From NCBI RefSeq assembly GCF_012911025.1, contig NZ_WUEI01000007.1:27068-91067 (forward strand): a stretch of 64,000 nt of DNA, given 5' to 3'. A program made the position numbers and the translations under genes. The notes beneath the pieces were generated by a model. It saw only the letters and a program-made list of their open reading frames with translations, had not been told where the DNA came from and searched no databases. Source of the DNA: Azoarcus sp. TTM-91. Its GTDB lineage: Bacteria > Pseudomonadota > Gammaproteobacteria > Burkholderiales > Rhodocyclaceae. Below, piece by piece: positions 28,169-37,785 of this stretch (position 1 is the first letter of the stretch; each line of letters begins with the position of its first letter).

Positions 28169-30859
28169 TCAGTCCTGCAAGGCCTTGCCTATCACCTCGC
28201 TGACGTCGGGGGACAGCCCCTTGGTCGCCAGCACACGCTCCAGCTGCGGCCGGATGCTGGCCTGCAGCGCAGGGGTGTACCGCCGCCAGTTCTCCAGCGC
28301 GCGGGCCATGCGGGCGGCGACCTGCGGATTGCGCGCATCCAGCGCGATCACCATGTCTGCCCAGAAAACGTGGCCACTACCGTCTGCGGCATGGAATTCC
28401 GCCGGGTTGGCGCGGAAGAAGGTGCCGAGCAAGGAATACACCTTGTTGGGGTTGGAGAGGCTGAAGGCCACATCGTCCAGCAGGGCCCTGACCCGTCGCA
28501 GAGTGCCCGGCGCGTCGTCCTGCCAGCGCCAGGCACCGGCCTGCAGCGCGAACCACTTGTCCAGCACCAGCGCATCGTCCTTGTAGCGGGCGTGGAAAAT
28601 GGCCAGTGCATCTTCGCGGGCGGGGCTGGCGCTCTGCACCAGCGCAGCCAGGGCGCCGAAGCGGTCCGTCATGTTGCCGGCGGCGTCGAAGCGCTGCCGC
28701 GCCAGCGCCAAGCCGGCCTCGTTGCCGGCAGCAGCAAGGTAGCGCAACGCCAGGTTGAGGAGCGCGCGGCGGCCGGCATCCGCCGGGTGATAGCGGTATT
28801 CGCCCGCCACCGGCAGGCGCTCGCAGAGCGCCAGCCAGTCCGCCGCCAGGCGTTCGCCCAGGGCGGCGTAAAGCAGGCGCAGCGCAGCGCGCAGCGCGGC
28901 GGGGTCGGCCGGGCTCATGCGCTCCAGCAGATAGCCCTCGCCCGGCAGCGCCGCGGCCTGGGCACGGAAAGCCGGGTCCAGCGCGTCATCGGTGGCCAGG
29001 CTGCGGAAAGCTTGGACGAAGGCTTCCGGCACCGCCGCCGCACGGCCTTGGCCCAGATCGGTCGCCAGCGCCAAGATCACCCGTTCGGCGTAGCGCTGGG
29101 CGGCATCCCAGCGGTTGCAGGGATCGCTGTCCCGGGCCATGCGAAAAGCAAGACGGTGGTCATCCTCTTCCAGCTCCAGCAGCACCGGCGCGGAGAAGCC
29201 GCGCAGCAGCGAGGGCACCGGCTCGGCGCTCAGGCCGACGAAGCGGAAGCGTTGCTCGGCAGTTTTGAGCTCCAGCACGCGGGTGCTCGCGCCCGGCTGA
29301 TTCTCGCCTTCGAGCTGCAGCGGCATGTCGCTGCCGTCCGGCGCGATCAGGCCGACGGCGACCGGTATCACCAGCGGCAGCTTCTCCGCCTGGCCTGGCG
29401 TGGGCGGCGTGTGCTGGGTCAGCGTGAGCGTGTAGCTACCGTCGGCGGCATTCCATTCGCCGCGGGCGCCGAGGCGTGGCGTGCCAGCCTGGGCGTACCA
29501 GCGCATGAACTGGTCGAGATCGCGGCCATTGGCTTCGGCCATGGCATCGACGAAGTCGTCGCAGGTCACCGCCTTGCCGTCGTGGTAGCTGAAGTAGAGG
29601 TCCATGCCGTTGCGGAAGCCCTCGGTGCCCAGCAGGGTGTGCAACATGCGGATGACTTCGGCGCCCTTCTCGTACACCGTGGCGGTGTAGAAGTTGTTGA
29701 TTTCCTGGTAGCTGTCCGGGCGGATGGGGTGGGCCATCGGGCCGGCGTCCTCCGGGAACTGGGCGGCGCGCAGCACGCGCACGTCGTCGATGCGCTTGAC
29801 CGCCCGCGCCGATGCGGCGCCCTCGTCACCGGCGGCCTCCGCCAGCATATCGGCGGAGAACTGCTGGTCGCGGAACACGGTGAGGCCTTCCTTCAGCGTG
29901 AGTTGGAACCAGTCGCGGCAGGTGACGCGGTTGCCGGTCCAGTTGTGGAAGTACTCGTGCGCGACCACGCTCTCGATGTGCTCGTAATCGACGTCCGTGG
30001 CGGTGTCCGGCTTGGCCAGCACGTACTTGGTGTTGAAGATGTTGAGGCCCTTGTTCTCCATCGCGCCCATGTTGAAGTCGGCCACGGCGACGATCATGAA
30101 GCGGTCCAGGTCCAGCTCCAGGCCGAAGGCGCGCTCATCCCAGCGCATGGAGTGGATCAGCGAATCCATCGCATGGCCGGCGCGGTCCAGGTTGCCCTCC
30201 TCCACCCAGACCTGCAGCAACACCTCGCGGCCGGAGGCAGTCTGCGCCTTGCGCTCCAGCACCACCAGCCTGGCTGCGACCAGAGCAAACAGGTAGGAGG
30301 GTTTGAGGAAGGGATCTTCCCAGCGCGCGTAGTGGCGGCCGCCGGGCAGTTGGCCCTGCTCCAGCAGGTTGCCGTTGGAGAGCAGCACCGGGCAGCGCTC
30401 GCGGTCCGCTTCCAGGGTGACGGTGTAGCGCGCCATCACGTCCGGGCGGTCGGGGAAGTAGGTGATACGGCGGAAGCCCTCCGCTTCGCACTGGGTGAAG
30501 AAGCCGCCGTTGGAGAGGTAGAGGCCGGACAGCGTGGTGTTGACCTGCGGGTTGATGCGGGTCTGGATCTCCACCACCGCGCGCTCGCCGGCGAGTTCCA
30601 CCTCCAGGCCGTCCTCCAACTCACGCAGCGCGGCGGCAGCCGGCTCGGCGCCATCCACCGTCAGTGACAAACGCTCCAGGGTGTCACCCCACAGCCGCAG
30701 CGGGCCGGCCTCCACTTCCGGATTGCGCACGCACGCCAGCCGGCTGGTGACCACGGTGGCGGTCGGGTCGAGATTGAAATGCAGGTCGATGCGCTCCACC
30801 GTCCAGGGTAGCGGGCGGTAGTCGGCACGGTGGATGGTGGGGGCGTGTTCGGTTTTCAT
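28169..30859 (-). CDS. pepN: Aminopeptidase N
   Basis: PepN is the cytosolic M1 zinc aminopeptidase that removes N-terminal residues from peptides. The 896 residues show the substrate motif GAMENKGLNIFN and the zinc site VAHEYFHNWTGNR, with the downstream Glu in LKEGLTVFRDQQ. Length is close to the roughly 870-residue E. coli enzyme. The start MKTEHAPTIHRADY has GGAG upstream. The P-type ATPase gene lies 97 bp upstream on the same strand. Confidence 0.96.
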   Translation of the reverse strand: MKTEHAPTIHRADYRPLPWTVERIDLHFNLDPTATVVTSRLACVRNPEVEAGPLRLWGDTLERLSLTVDGAEPAAAALRELEDGLEVELAGERAVVEIQTRINPQVNTTLSGLYLSNGGFFTQCEAEGFRRITYFPDRPDVMARYTVTLEADRERCPVLLSNGNLLEQGQLPGGRHYARWEDPFLKPSYLFALVAARLVVLERKAQTASGREVLLQVWVEEGNLDRAGHAMDSLIHSMRWDERAFGLELDLDRFMIVAVADFNMGAMENKGLNIFNTKYVLAKPDTATDVDYEHIESVVAHEYFHNWTGNRVTCRDWFQLTLKEGLTVFRDQQFSADMLAEAAGDEGAASARAVKRIDDVRVLRAAQFPEDAGPMAHPIRPDSYQEINNFYTATVYEKGAEVIRMLHTLLGTEGFRNGMDLYFSYHDGKAVTCDDFVDAMAEANGRDLDQFMRWYAQAGTPRLGARGEWNAADGSYTLTLTQHTPPTPGQAEKLPLVIPVAVGLIAPDGSDMPLQLEGENQPGASTRVLELKTAEQRFRFVGLSAEPVPSLLRGFSAPVLLELEEDDHRLAFRMARDSDPCNRWDAAQRYAERVILALATDLGQGRAAAVPEAFVQAFRSLATDDALDPAFRAQAAALPGEGYLLERMSPADPAALRAALRLLYAALGERLAADWLALCERLPVAGEYRYHPADAGRRALLNLALRYLAAAGNEAGLALARQRFDAAGNMTDRFGALAALVQSASPAREDALAIFHARYKDDALVLDKWFALQAGAWRWQDDAPGTLRRVRALLDDVAFSLSNPNKVYSLLGTFFRANPAEFHAADGSGHVFWADMVIALDARNPQVAARMARALENWRRYTPALQASIRPQLERVLATKGLSPDVSEVIGKALQD

Positions 30860-30956
30860 TCTGGCTCCAGGGGCGTCTCGGGCCCGTTTCGGCTTGAGGA
30901 CAGTCGTCAGTTTAAGTCGGCCGGGCAAGGCCGCCCAAACCGCCCACCCGCGGCCT

Positions 30957-33689
30957 TCACGCCGCGGCCTTCGGCCTGGCGTTCCAAACACGGCGCAACA
31001 GCGCCTTTTCCAACTCGACGATGAGCAGCACGCCAAGGCCGAAGGCCAGGATGCGCCGCCAAGAGTCCATGGCCAGCGCCGCGCTGCCGAACAGCGACTG
31101 CATCGCCGGCAGATAGGTGAACAGCAGCTGGCACAGCACCAACACTCCGGCAGCCAGCAGCACATAGCGGTTGCCCACCAGTCCTTCGCGGTTGAGCACC
31201 GGGGCGGTGAAGCTGCGCATGTTGAAGAGGTAGAACAGCTCGCCGGCAAACAGTGTATTGACCGCAGCCGTGCGCGCCAGCTCCACCGATGCGCCCAGCC
31301 GCAGCTCCCAGGCGAAGATCGCCATGCTGCCGGCCACCAGCAAGCCGCCGACGAACAGGATGCGCCAGCCGATGAAGCGGTCCAGCAGCGGCTCGCCCGG
31401 GCTGCGCGGCGGCCGCCGCATGATGTCCTCCTCCGGCGGCTCGAAGGCCAGCGCCAGCGCCAGGGTGACGGCGGTGATCATGTTCACCCACAGGATCTGC
31501 ACCGGCGTGATGGGCATGGTCATGCCGAACAGCACGGCGAAGAACACCATCGCCGCCTGGCCGAGGTTGGTCGGCAGGATGTAGGCGATGGCCTTGCGCA
31601 GGTTGTCGTAAACGGTGCGCCCTTCCTCCACCGCCGCCGCCACCGAGGCGAAGTTGTCATCCGCCAGCACCATCTCCGCCGCTTCCTTGGCCGCCTCGGT
31701 GCCCTTGCGCCCCATGGCGACGCCGACGTCGGCGCGCTTCAGCGCCGGGGCGTCATTGACCCCGTCGCCGGTCATCGCCACCACCTCGCCGCGCGACTGC
31801 AGGGCCTGCACCAGCCGCAGTTTGTGCTCCGGGCTGGCACGGGCAAAGATGTCCGTGTCCTGCACCGCGGCGGCCAGCGCAGCGTCGTCCAGCGCTTCGA
31901 TCTGCTCGCCGGTGAGCGCCTTCACCTCGTGCCCCAGGCCGAGCTGGCGGCCAATGGCGCAGGCGGTGGCGGCATGGTCGCCGGTGATCATCTTCACCCG
32001 TATGCCGGCAGCCAGACAGCGGGCGACCGCCTTCACCGCCTCGTCCCGCGGCGGGTCGGACAAGCCGCAGACCGCCAGCAGCGTGAAGCCGCCCGCCTCC
32101 ACGCCGGCGAAGTCCAGCCCCTCCCGGCCCGCCGGCTCGATGCGCTCGGCGATGGCCAGCAGGCGCATGCCCTCGGCCGCCATCCCGTCCATGCCAGCGC
32201 GCAGGGCGTCGCTATCCAGCGGCCGCGCCTCGCCGCCTTCGCCGCGCATGTCCACGCACAGTGCCAGCACCCGCTCCGGCGCCCCCTTCAGGTAAGTGCG
32301 CAGCGGCCCCTGGTGGCTGCGGTGCAGCGTGGCCATGAAGCGGTGCTCGGATTCGAAGGGGATAACGTCCGCCCGCGGCAGCCGCTCGCGCTCCAGCGCG
32401 AACTCAAGCCCGGCCTTGCCCGCCAGCCCGAGCAGCGCGCCTTCGGTGGGGTCGCCGAGCAGCACCCAATCCTCGCCCTCCTGCCGCACCGAGGCGTCGT
32501 TGCACAGCAGGGCCGCACAGGCAATGTCGCGCAGCAATGGCAGGCCGTCGAGGTCGTCGCCCTGGCAGGAGAAACCGCCCTGGGGCGCGTAGCCGGGGCC
32601 GGAGACCTCGATGGGGCCAGCGCCGGTCAGCAGGCGGCGCACCGCCATTTCGTTGCGGGTCAGCGTGCCGGTCTTGTCCGAGCAGATCACCGTCACCGCG
32701 CCCAGCGCCTCCACCGCCGGCAGGCGGCGCACGATGGCGTGCCGCCGCGCCATGCGCTGCACGCCGATGGCCAGCGTGATGGTGACGATGGCCGGCAGCC
32801 CCTCGGGAATCGCCGCCACCGCGAGGCCGACGGCGGCGAGGAACATCTCGTCCAGCGCATAACCGCGCACCAGCACGCCGAAACCCAGCGCAGCCGCGGC
32901 AACGACCAGGATGATCCAGGTGAGCATGCGGCCGAAGGCGGCGAGTTGGCGCAGCAGCGGCGTGCTCAGCGCCTCCACCGAATCCAGCAAGGCACCGATG
33001 CGGCCGATCTCAGTGGCGGCGCCGGTCGCCACCACCACCGCGCTGGCCTGCCCGCTCACCACCAGCGTGCCCGAGTAGGCCATGGACGTACGGTCGCCCA
33101 GCGCCGCCTGCGCATCCACCGCCGCCAGGCCCTTCTCGACCGCCAGCGACTCGCCGGTGAGGGCGGACTCATCCACGCGGAAATTGCGCGCCTCCACCAG
33201 CCGCAGGTCGGCCGGCACGCGGTCGCCGGAAGCAAGGAAGACGATGTCGCCCGGCACCAGCTCGGCCGCCTCTATCTCCCGCCTGTGGCCGTCGCGCCGC
33301 ACCGCCGCATGCGGCGACAGCATGCTGCGGATCGCATCCAGCGCCTGTTCGGCCTTGCCCTCCTGGATGAAGCCGATGATGGCGTTGATCACCACCACGC
33401 CCAGGATCACGCCCGCATCCACCCAGTGGCCGGTGAGCGCAGTCACACCGCCGGCGGCCAACAATACGTAGATGAGGACGTTGTGGAACTGCAGCAGGAA
33501 ACGTTTCAGGGCACCGGTGGGCTTGGCAGCGGGCAATGCGTTCAGGCCGTGTCGCGCCAGTCGCGCGGCGGCCTCGTCGGCGCTCAAGCCCTGGTGCGGC
33601 TCGACCGCAAGGCGGGCGAGAACCTGCTCGCTGGAACAGGCGTGCGGCAACATCTCCGCCGCGGTTTCTTCGGGACGATGGGCGCCCAT
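30957..33689 (-). CDS. P2-type cation-transporting ATPase (CtpF/PacL-like)
   Basis: The 910 residues carry all P-type ATPase marks: TGES in the actuator domain (178-181), PEGLP in membrane helix 4 (295-299), the phosphorylated Asp338 in CSDKTGTLT and [13 protein letters not shown] in the hinge. The helix-6 region [18 protein letters not shown] is followed by EDIMRRPPR, as in bacterial CtpF-like pumps, and lacks the aspartate of SERCA; calcium specificity is therefore doubtful. AGGAGAGG precedes the ATG. An FNR/ANR-like box lies upstream. It may head a unit with pepN. Confidence 0.88.
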   Translation of the reverse strand: MGAHRPEETAAEMLPHACSSEQVLARLAVEPHQGLSADEAAARLARHGLNALPAAKPTGALKRFLLQFHNVLIYVLLAAGGVTALTGHWVDAGVILGVVVINAIIGFIQEGKAEQALDAIRSMLSPHAAVRRDGHRREIEAAELVPGDIVFLASGDRVPADLRLVEARNFRVDESALTGESLAVEKGLAAVDAQAALGDRTSMAYSGTLVVSGQASAVVVATGAATEIGRIGALLDSVEALSTPLLRQLAAFGRMLTWIILVVAAAALGFGVLVRGYALDEMFLAAVGLAVAAIPEGLPAIVTITLAIGVQRMARRHAIVRRLPAVEALGAVTVICSDKTGTLTRNEMAVRRLLTGAGPIEVSGPGYAPQGGFSCQGDDLDGLPLLRDIACAALLCNDASVRQEGEDWVLLGDPTEGALLGLAGKAGLEFALERERLPRADVIPFESEHRFMATLHRSHQGPLRTYLKGAPERVLALCVDMRGEGGEARPLDSDALRAGMDGMAAEGMRLLAIAERIEPAGREGLDFAGVEAGGFTLLAVCGLSDPPRDEAVKAVARCLAAGIRVKMITGDHAATACAIGRQLGLGHEVKALTGEQIEALDDAALAAAVQDTDIFARASPEHKLRLVQALQSRGEVVAMTGDGVNDAPALKRADVGVAMGRKGTEAAKEAAEMVLADDNFASVAAAVEEGRTVYDNLRKAIAYILPTNLGQAAMVFFAVLFGMTMPITPVQILWVNMITAVTLALALAFEPPEEDIMRRPPRSPGEPLLDRFIGWRILFVGGLLVAGSMAIFAWELRLGASVELARTAAVNTLFAGELFYLFNMRSFTAPVLNREGLVGNRYVLLAAGVLVLCQLLFTYLPAMQSLFGSAALAMDSWRRILAFGLGVLLIVELEKALLRRVWNARPKAAA

Positions 33690-33886
33690 GACCTCTCCTG
33701 CATGAGGGAACAGGGAATGCGAGCGGCCGTCCGGGAGTGAAGTTCCTCGCCGGCGCTCCGCTCCACTGCCCCAGCATGCGGCGCGGGCGTTGCGCTGTCG
33801 TGATGCGGATCAAGCCGCAGGGCGGCGACCCCGTGCAAGCTGATGTCGGCTTGGCTGGGTGCTCGGTTTCGCGCTCAGGTGCGCAC
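33690..33886 (-). other. Intergenic region upstream of the P-type ATPase
   Basis: This 197-bp stretch holds no gene I can support. Its notable content is an FNR-like palindrome. It separates the end of the RDD gene from the ATPase gene, both on the minus strand, and should contain the ATPase promoter. Confidence 0.5.
33800..33813. promoter_or_regulatory. FNR/ANR-like box
   Basis: GTGAT-GCGG-ATCAA matches the FNR/ANR consensus TTGAT-N4-ATCAA in nine of ten positions. Its centre is about 117 bp upstream of the ATPase ATG. If bound by FNR/ANR, the pump would be induced when oxygen is low; a related Pseudomonas pump gene is, to my recollection, ANR-controlled. Confidence 0.5.
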
Positions 33887-34399
33887 TTACTTGCGCGGCG
33901 CTACCGGCAGCAGCACAACACGGCTGCCAACCAGGCGGTCGTGCAGGAACTGGCGGTCGCGGTCGATCAGCGCCCACAACAGGCCGATGCCGAAGCCGAG
34001 TACCGAAGGCCACGCCAGCGCATAGCGCAGCCAGCAGCGGCCGACGCTCAGGCGGTGGCCATCGGCGGCGGACACCAGCTTCAACCGCCAGGTCTGCATC
34101 GCCAGGGTCTGGCCACCACGGCGCCAGTACCAGACGAAGTAGGCGCCCAGCACCAGGAACACATGCACCCAGGCCAGCCATCCCGGCGGTGCAACCTCGA
34201 AGGCGACCCCGAGAATCAGGTAGGGCACCATGAAGGTCAGCGCCAGTACGCCGAGCAGCAACAGGGATTCGTAAAGAAGGCTAGCCAGCCGGCGCCGGAA
34301 GCCGGCCAGTTCGACGACGGTGCGCGTCGAAGGCGCAGCCGAGCCGGCGGGCGCCTCACCGCGGATCGCGGAGGCGCGGCGTTTCGCACGTGCATTCAT
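33887..34399 (-). CDS. RDD-family membrane protein
   Basis: The 170-residue inner-membrane protein has an RDD domain with three or four helices (YESLLLLGVLALTFMVPYLIL, AWVHVFLVLGAYFVWYW, PSVLGFGIGLLWALID) and the conserved acid/arginine end RDRQFLHDRLVGSRVV. I start at MNARAKRRAS, which overlaps the DUF3106 stop by 4 bp (ATGA). RDD proteins have no settled function; some are proposed to transport ions. Last gene of the sigma-DUF3619-DUF3106-RDD unit. Confidence 0.86.
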   Translation of the reverse strand: MNARAKRRASAIRGEAPAGSAAPSTRTVVELAGFRRRLASLLYESLLLLGVLALTFMVPYLILGVAFEVAPPGWLAWVHVFLVLGAYFVWYWRRGGQTLAMQTWRLKLVSAADGHRLSVGRCWLRYALAWPSVLGFGIGLLWALIDRDRQFLHDRLVGSRVVLLPVAPRK

Positions 34400-34854
34400 T
34401 GATTGGATTGCTTGTCGTTCTCGGATATGGCTGCGCCGGGGCGGCGCATCTGGGCGGCATTGACCACATCGCGGCGGGTTTCCGGCGGCAGGCTCTGGAA
34501 GCGCTCCCACTCGGCATTTAGGTTGCCGCGCACCTCGGCAGGAATGTCGCGCAGGCGGCGATAGCCTTCACGCGCCTTCTGCCGCTCGGCCGGCTGCAGC
34601 CGGGCCCAGTCGCGCATGCGGGCCTGCATGCGCGACTGCTCGTCGGCGGAAAGCTTGTCGTAGCGATCGGCGATCCCCACCCACTTGCGCCGGCTGGCCG
34701 CCGACAGTTCTCCCCATTCATCCGCCAGCGGGGAGAGGATTTCCTTCTGGTGCTGGCCCAGTTCACGCCAGCTGGGCGCCAGGACCGGAGCGGCGGAAAC
34801 GGCCTGCGCGGCAAGCAATGCGAGGATCAGGACTGCGTAGCGTGGCGCAGCCAT
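34396..34854 (-). CDS. DUF3106 secreted protein
   Basis: This 152-residue protein has a signal peptide (YAVLILALLAAQAVSA) and a charged helical body with repeated W/L-R-L-x-P spacing (SWRELGQHQKEILSPLADEW, ARLQPAERQKAREGYRRL), the DUF3106 pattern. It begins inside the last 28 bp of the DUF3619 gene and overlaps the RDD start. Function unknown; the cluster with a sigma factor suggests an envelope role. Confidence 0.83.
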   Translation of the reverse strand: MAAPRYAVLILALLAAQAVSAAPVLAPSWRELGQHQKEILSPLADEWGELSAASRRKWVGIADRYDKLSADEQSRMQARMRDWARLQPAERQKAREGYRRLRDIPAEVRGNLNAEWERFQSLPPETRRDVVNAAQMRRPGAAISENDKQSNQ

Positions 34855-35237
34855 GCCCCGAAGTCCTCATCCAGGTATGCATCGATGGGAAGCTCGTCCA
34901 CCAGCAGCGCGGCGTCGATCTCTTCCAGTTCGGCCAGGCGGACGGAGGTGGCCCACATGTCGCCAATCGCGACCACCGCCAGCACGGCAGCCACCGCACC
35001 AGCCTGGCGCAGCACCGCTGCCGGCGATACGCCAGCCCTAACCCAGGCGGCGATCCGGCCCAGCAAACCGCTCCTCGGCCGGTGCGCCGCCAACGCGCGC
35101 TGGCGAGCCGCGCGCAGGCGGGCCAGCGTGTCGGCGTCGACTTCGTGGGCGGCAACCGTGAGATGCGCGGCGATGCGCCGCGCGAACGCCACGCCATCAT
35201 CCGCGTCACCGGTCACCTTGATGACCCGTTCGTTCAT
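34827..35237 (-). CDS. DUF3619 membrane protein (possible anti-sigma partner)
   Basis: The 136 residues contain an N-terminal soluble part, a single transmembrane helix (AGAVAAVLAVVAIGDMW) and a short acidic periplasmic tail (LPIDAYLDEDFGAWL). The start overlaps the sigma-factor stop in ATGA. A one-helix protein encoded directly after an ECF-type sigma factor is often its anti-sigma factor, so I suggest that role by position only; no zinc-binding anti-sigma motif is seen. Confidence 0.82.
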   Translation of the reverse strand: MNERVIKVTGDADDGVAFARRIAAHLTVAAHEVDADTLARLRAARQRALAAHRPRSGLLGRIAAWVRAGVSPAAVLRQAGAVAAVLAVVAIGDMWATSVRLAELEEIDAALLVDELPIDAYLDEDFGAWLRHATQS

Positions 35238-35797
35238 GGCACGATTCCCCTTGCCTTCAGTGCCGCGGCCAAAGTGTGCGTGGCGCGCGAACAGTGGGTT
35301 TTGACGCTGCCCTCCGAGCAGCCCATGGCTTCGGCCGTCTCGGCGATGTCCATCTCTTCCCAGTAACGCATCAGGAAAGCCTCCCGTTGACGAGCCGGCA
35401 GGCGCGAGATCTCGCGCTCCAGGAGCCCCAGCAGGTGCTTGCGCTCGAAGCAGCCGTGGGGCGTCTCACCTTCGGCTGTCTCCCGGGTGTCCGCCAGGGT
35501 GTCGAGCGGGTCGGCTTCGTCTTCGGCCTCGCCGGCAAACACCGACAGCGGAGAGAGCCAGAGCCGGCGCACCTTCTGCCGGCGATGCACGTCGAGGATG
35601 ACGTTCTGCAGGATGCGCTGGAACAGCATCGGGAACTCCGCCGCCGGCCGGTCGCCGTAGCGGGCGGAGAGTTTCATCATGGCGTCCTGCACCGCGTCGA
35701 GCGCGGCCTCCTCGTCCCGGAGTGACCACGAGGCCTGCTTGAACGCGCGCTTTTCGACGCTTTCGAGAAACGCGGAGAGTTCGACCCGGGAAGCCAG
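35234..35797 (-). CDS. RNA polymerase sigma factor (ECF-like), apparent CTG start
   Basis: The 187-residue protein has sigma region 2 (LFQRILQNVILDVHRRQKVR) and region 4 (LPARQREAFLMRYWEEMDIAETAEAMGCS). Family homology clearly extends upstream of the first GTG (35692), reading VELSAFLESVEKRAFKQA, but no ATG, GTG or TTG exists in that stretch before an in-frame TAG. A CTG preceded by AAGGA with 7-bp spacing fits the family start. It heads the DUF3619-DUF3106-RDD unit and is divergent from ilvI. Confidence 0.82.
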   Translation of the reverse strand: MASRVELSAFLESVEKRAFKQASWSLRDEEAALDAVQDAMMKLSARYGDRPAAEFPMLFQRILQNVILDVHRRQKVRRLWLSPLSVFAGEAEDEADPLDTLADTRETAEGETPHGCFERKHLLGLLEREISRLPARQREAFLMRYWEEMDIAETAEAMGCSEGSVKTHCSRATHTLAAALKARGIVP

Positions 35798-35854
35798 CTG
35801 GAAGTCCTTGAGAAATCCGGCCCTTGGGCTCTTCTTCGCGGCCTAGCCGCAGCC

Positions 35855-35883
35855 TTGACCTGCGCCCTTGTGCCCGGTAACGT
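35855..35883 (+). promoter_or_regulatory. Putative ilvI promoter
   Basis: TTGACC and TAACGT are separated by 17 bp, about 40 bp before the ilvI ATG. The -35 matches five of six consensus bases, the -10 only three but at the key positions T1, A2 and T6. No leader peptide rich in branched-chain codons was found, so attenuation is not indicated. Confidence 0.4.
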
Positions 35884-35921
35884 TCGCTGTTTCTTCGAAC
35901 GAAATACAGAGCGAGTTTGCG

Positions 35922-37631
35922 ATGGTGCTGACCGGAGCCGAAATTGTAATCAGGAGCCTGCAGGAAGAAAAGGCCGAGTATGTGTTCGGATATCCGGGTG
36001 GTGCGGTACTGCATATCTACGACGCGCTGTTCCAGCAGGAGAACGTCCGCCACGTACTCGTTCGCCATGAGCAGGCCGCGGTTCACGCGGCCGACGGCTA
36101 CTCCCGCAGCACCGGAAAGGTCGGCGTCGCCCTGGTGACCTCCGGCCCGGGCGCCACCAATGCCGTCACCGGCATTGCCACCGCCTATTGCGACTCCATC
36201 CCGCTGGTCATCATCTCCGGCCAGGTGCCCACCGCCGCGATCGGCCAGGACGCCTTCCAGGAAGTGGATACCGTCGGCATCACCCGGCCGTGCGTCAAGC
36301 ACAACTTCCTGGTGCGCGACGCCCGCGATATCGCTAGCACGATCAAGAAGGCCTTCTACCTCGCCCGCACCGGCCGCCCCGGCCCGGTGCTGGTGGACAT
36401 CCCGAAGGACGTCACCGCCGCCAAGGCCGAGTTCGAGTATCCGGCCGAGATCTCGATGCGCTCCTACAACCCTGTGGTAAAGGGTCATCACGGCCAGATC
36501 AAGAAGGCCGTCCAGCTGCTGCTGGAAGCCAAGCGGCCGATGATCTACACCGGCGGCGGCGTGATTCTGGCGGATGCAGCCGAAGCGCTCACCAAGCTCA
36601 CCCGCATGCTGGGCTTTCCCATCACCAACACGCTGATGGGCCTGGGCGGCTATCCCGCCTCCGATCGCCAGTACCTGGGCATGCCGGGCATGCACGGCAC
36701 CTACGAAGCCAACATGTCCATGCACTACTGCGACGTGCTGCTGGCCGTGGGCGCTCGCTTCGACGACCGCGTCATCGGCGACCCGAACCACTTCGCCTCC
36801 GAGCCGCGCAAGATCATCCATGTCGACATCGACCCCTCCTCCATCTCCAAGCGGGTGAAGGTGGACATCCCCATCGTCGGCGACCTGAAGGAAGTGCTGG
36901 AGGAGATGATCCGCCAGCTGGAAGCCGGCACCCAGCGGCCGGACGCCGAGCAGCTCGCGCCGTGGTGGAAACAGGTCGAAGAGTGGCGTAGCCGCGAGTG
37001 CATGAAGTTCAAGAACTCGGACGAGATCATCAAGCCCCAGTTCGTGGTGCAGAAGCTGTGGGAAGTGACCGGCGGCGACGCCTTCGTCACTTCTGATGTC
37101 GGCCAACACCAAATGTGGGCCTCGCAGTATTACCGCTTCGACCAGCCGCGCCGCTGGCTGAACTCCGGCGGCCTCGGCACCATGGGTGTCGGCCTCCCGT
37201 ACGCGATGGGCGCGCAACTCGCCAACCCGGGCCGGCCTGTGGCCTGCGTGACCGGCGAAGCCTCCATCCAGATGAACATCCAGGAACTCTCCACCTGCAA
37301 GCAGTTCCGCCTGCCGATCAAGATCTGCAACCTGAACAACCGCTACCTCGGCATGGTGCGGCAGTGGCAGCAGCTCTTCCACGGCGGCCGCTACTCCGAG
37401 TCCTACATGGACTCGCTGCCCGATTTCTCCCGCCTGGCCGAGTCCTATGGCCACATCGGCATGAAGGTCGAGCGGCCGGGCGATGTCGAAGGCGCGCTGC
37501 GCGAAGCCTTCGCGCGCAAGAACGATCTGGTCTTCCTGGATTTCCAGGTGGATCCGACCGAAAACGTGTATCCCATGGTCCAGGGTGGCAAGGGTCTCAC
37601 CGAGATGATCCTGTCCGCCGAGGATCTGTAA
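35922..37631 (+). CDS. ilvI: Acetolactate synthase large subunit
   Basis: This ThDP enzyme makes acetolactate or acetohydroxybutyrate, the first common step to valine, leucine and isoleucine. The 569 residues contain FGYPGGAVLHIYDAL, the catalytic Glu in LVRHEQAAVHAADGY and SGPGATNAVTGIA. The ThDP-binding motif reads GEASIQMN (445-452) instead of the usual GDG, followed by the conserved LNN. I start at MVLTGAEIVI; an ATG 18 codons upstream is not family-like. ilvH follows after 154 bp. Confidence 0.96.
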   Translation: MVLTGAEIVIRSLQEEKAEYVFGYPGGAVLHIYDALFQQENVRHVLVRHEQAAVHAADGYSRSTGKVGVALVTSGPGATNAVTGIATAYCDSIPLVIISGQVPTAAIGQDAFQEVDTVGITRPCVKHNFLVRDARDIASTIKKAFYLARTGRPGPVLVDIPKDVTAAKAEFEYPAEISMRSYNPVVKGHHGQIKKAVQLLLEAKRPMIYTGGGVILADAAEALTKLTRMLGFPITNTLMGLGGYPASDRQYLGMPGMHGTYEANMSMHYCDVLLAVGARFDDRVIGDPNHFASEPRKIIHVDIDPSSISKRVKVDIPIVGDLKEVLEEMIRQLEAGTQRPDAEQLAPWWKQVEEWRSRECMKFKNSDEIIKPQFVVQKLWEVTGGDAFVTSDVGQHQMWASQYYRFDQPRRWLNSGGLGTMGVGLPYAMGAQLANPGRPVACVTGEASIQMNIQELSTCKQFRLPIKICNLNNRYLGMVRQWQQLFHGGRYSESYMDSLPDFSRLAESYGHIGMKVERPGDVEGALREAFARKNDLVFLDFQVDPTENVYPMVQGGKGLTEMILSAEDL

Positions 37632-37651
37632 CCTCCCGACCACCAGGACGG

Positions 37652-37678
37652 GGCGCGGCGGCCATCCCCTGCCGCGCC
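37652..37678 (+). repeat. Inverted repeat in the ilvI-ilvH gap
   Basis: GGCGCGGC and GCCGCGCC pair over 8 bp around an 11-base loop in the unusually long 154-bp spacer between the two subunit genes. No T tract follows, so it is probably a processing or stability element rather than a terminator. Confidence 0.4.
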
Positions 37679-37785
37679 GGCGCGAGCCTCGCCCACCGGC
37701 GGGGCCGTGCCGCGGATGCCGGCCCCCGGCAGTCCGTGACGTCAGGGCGGACGGCTCAACGTCCCCTCCAGCACACGAGCGCAAC

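Noticed and set aside
28073..30667. Long plus-strand frame opposite pepN
   Set aside because: No family motifs; it would run through the bidirectional terminator at its start.
30834..33740. Long plus-strand frame opposite the P-type ATPase gene
   Set aside because: Composition (Arg, His, Gln, Ala) is typical of an antisense frame; the minus strand has all P-type ATPase motifs.
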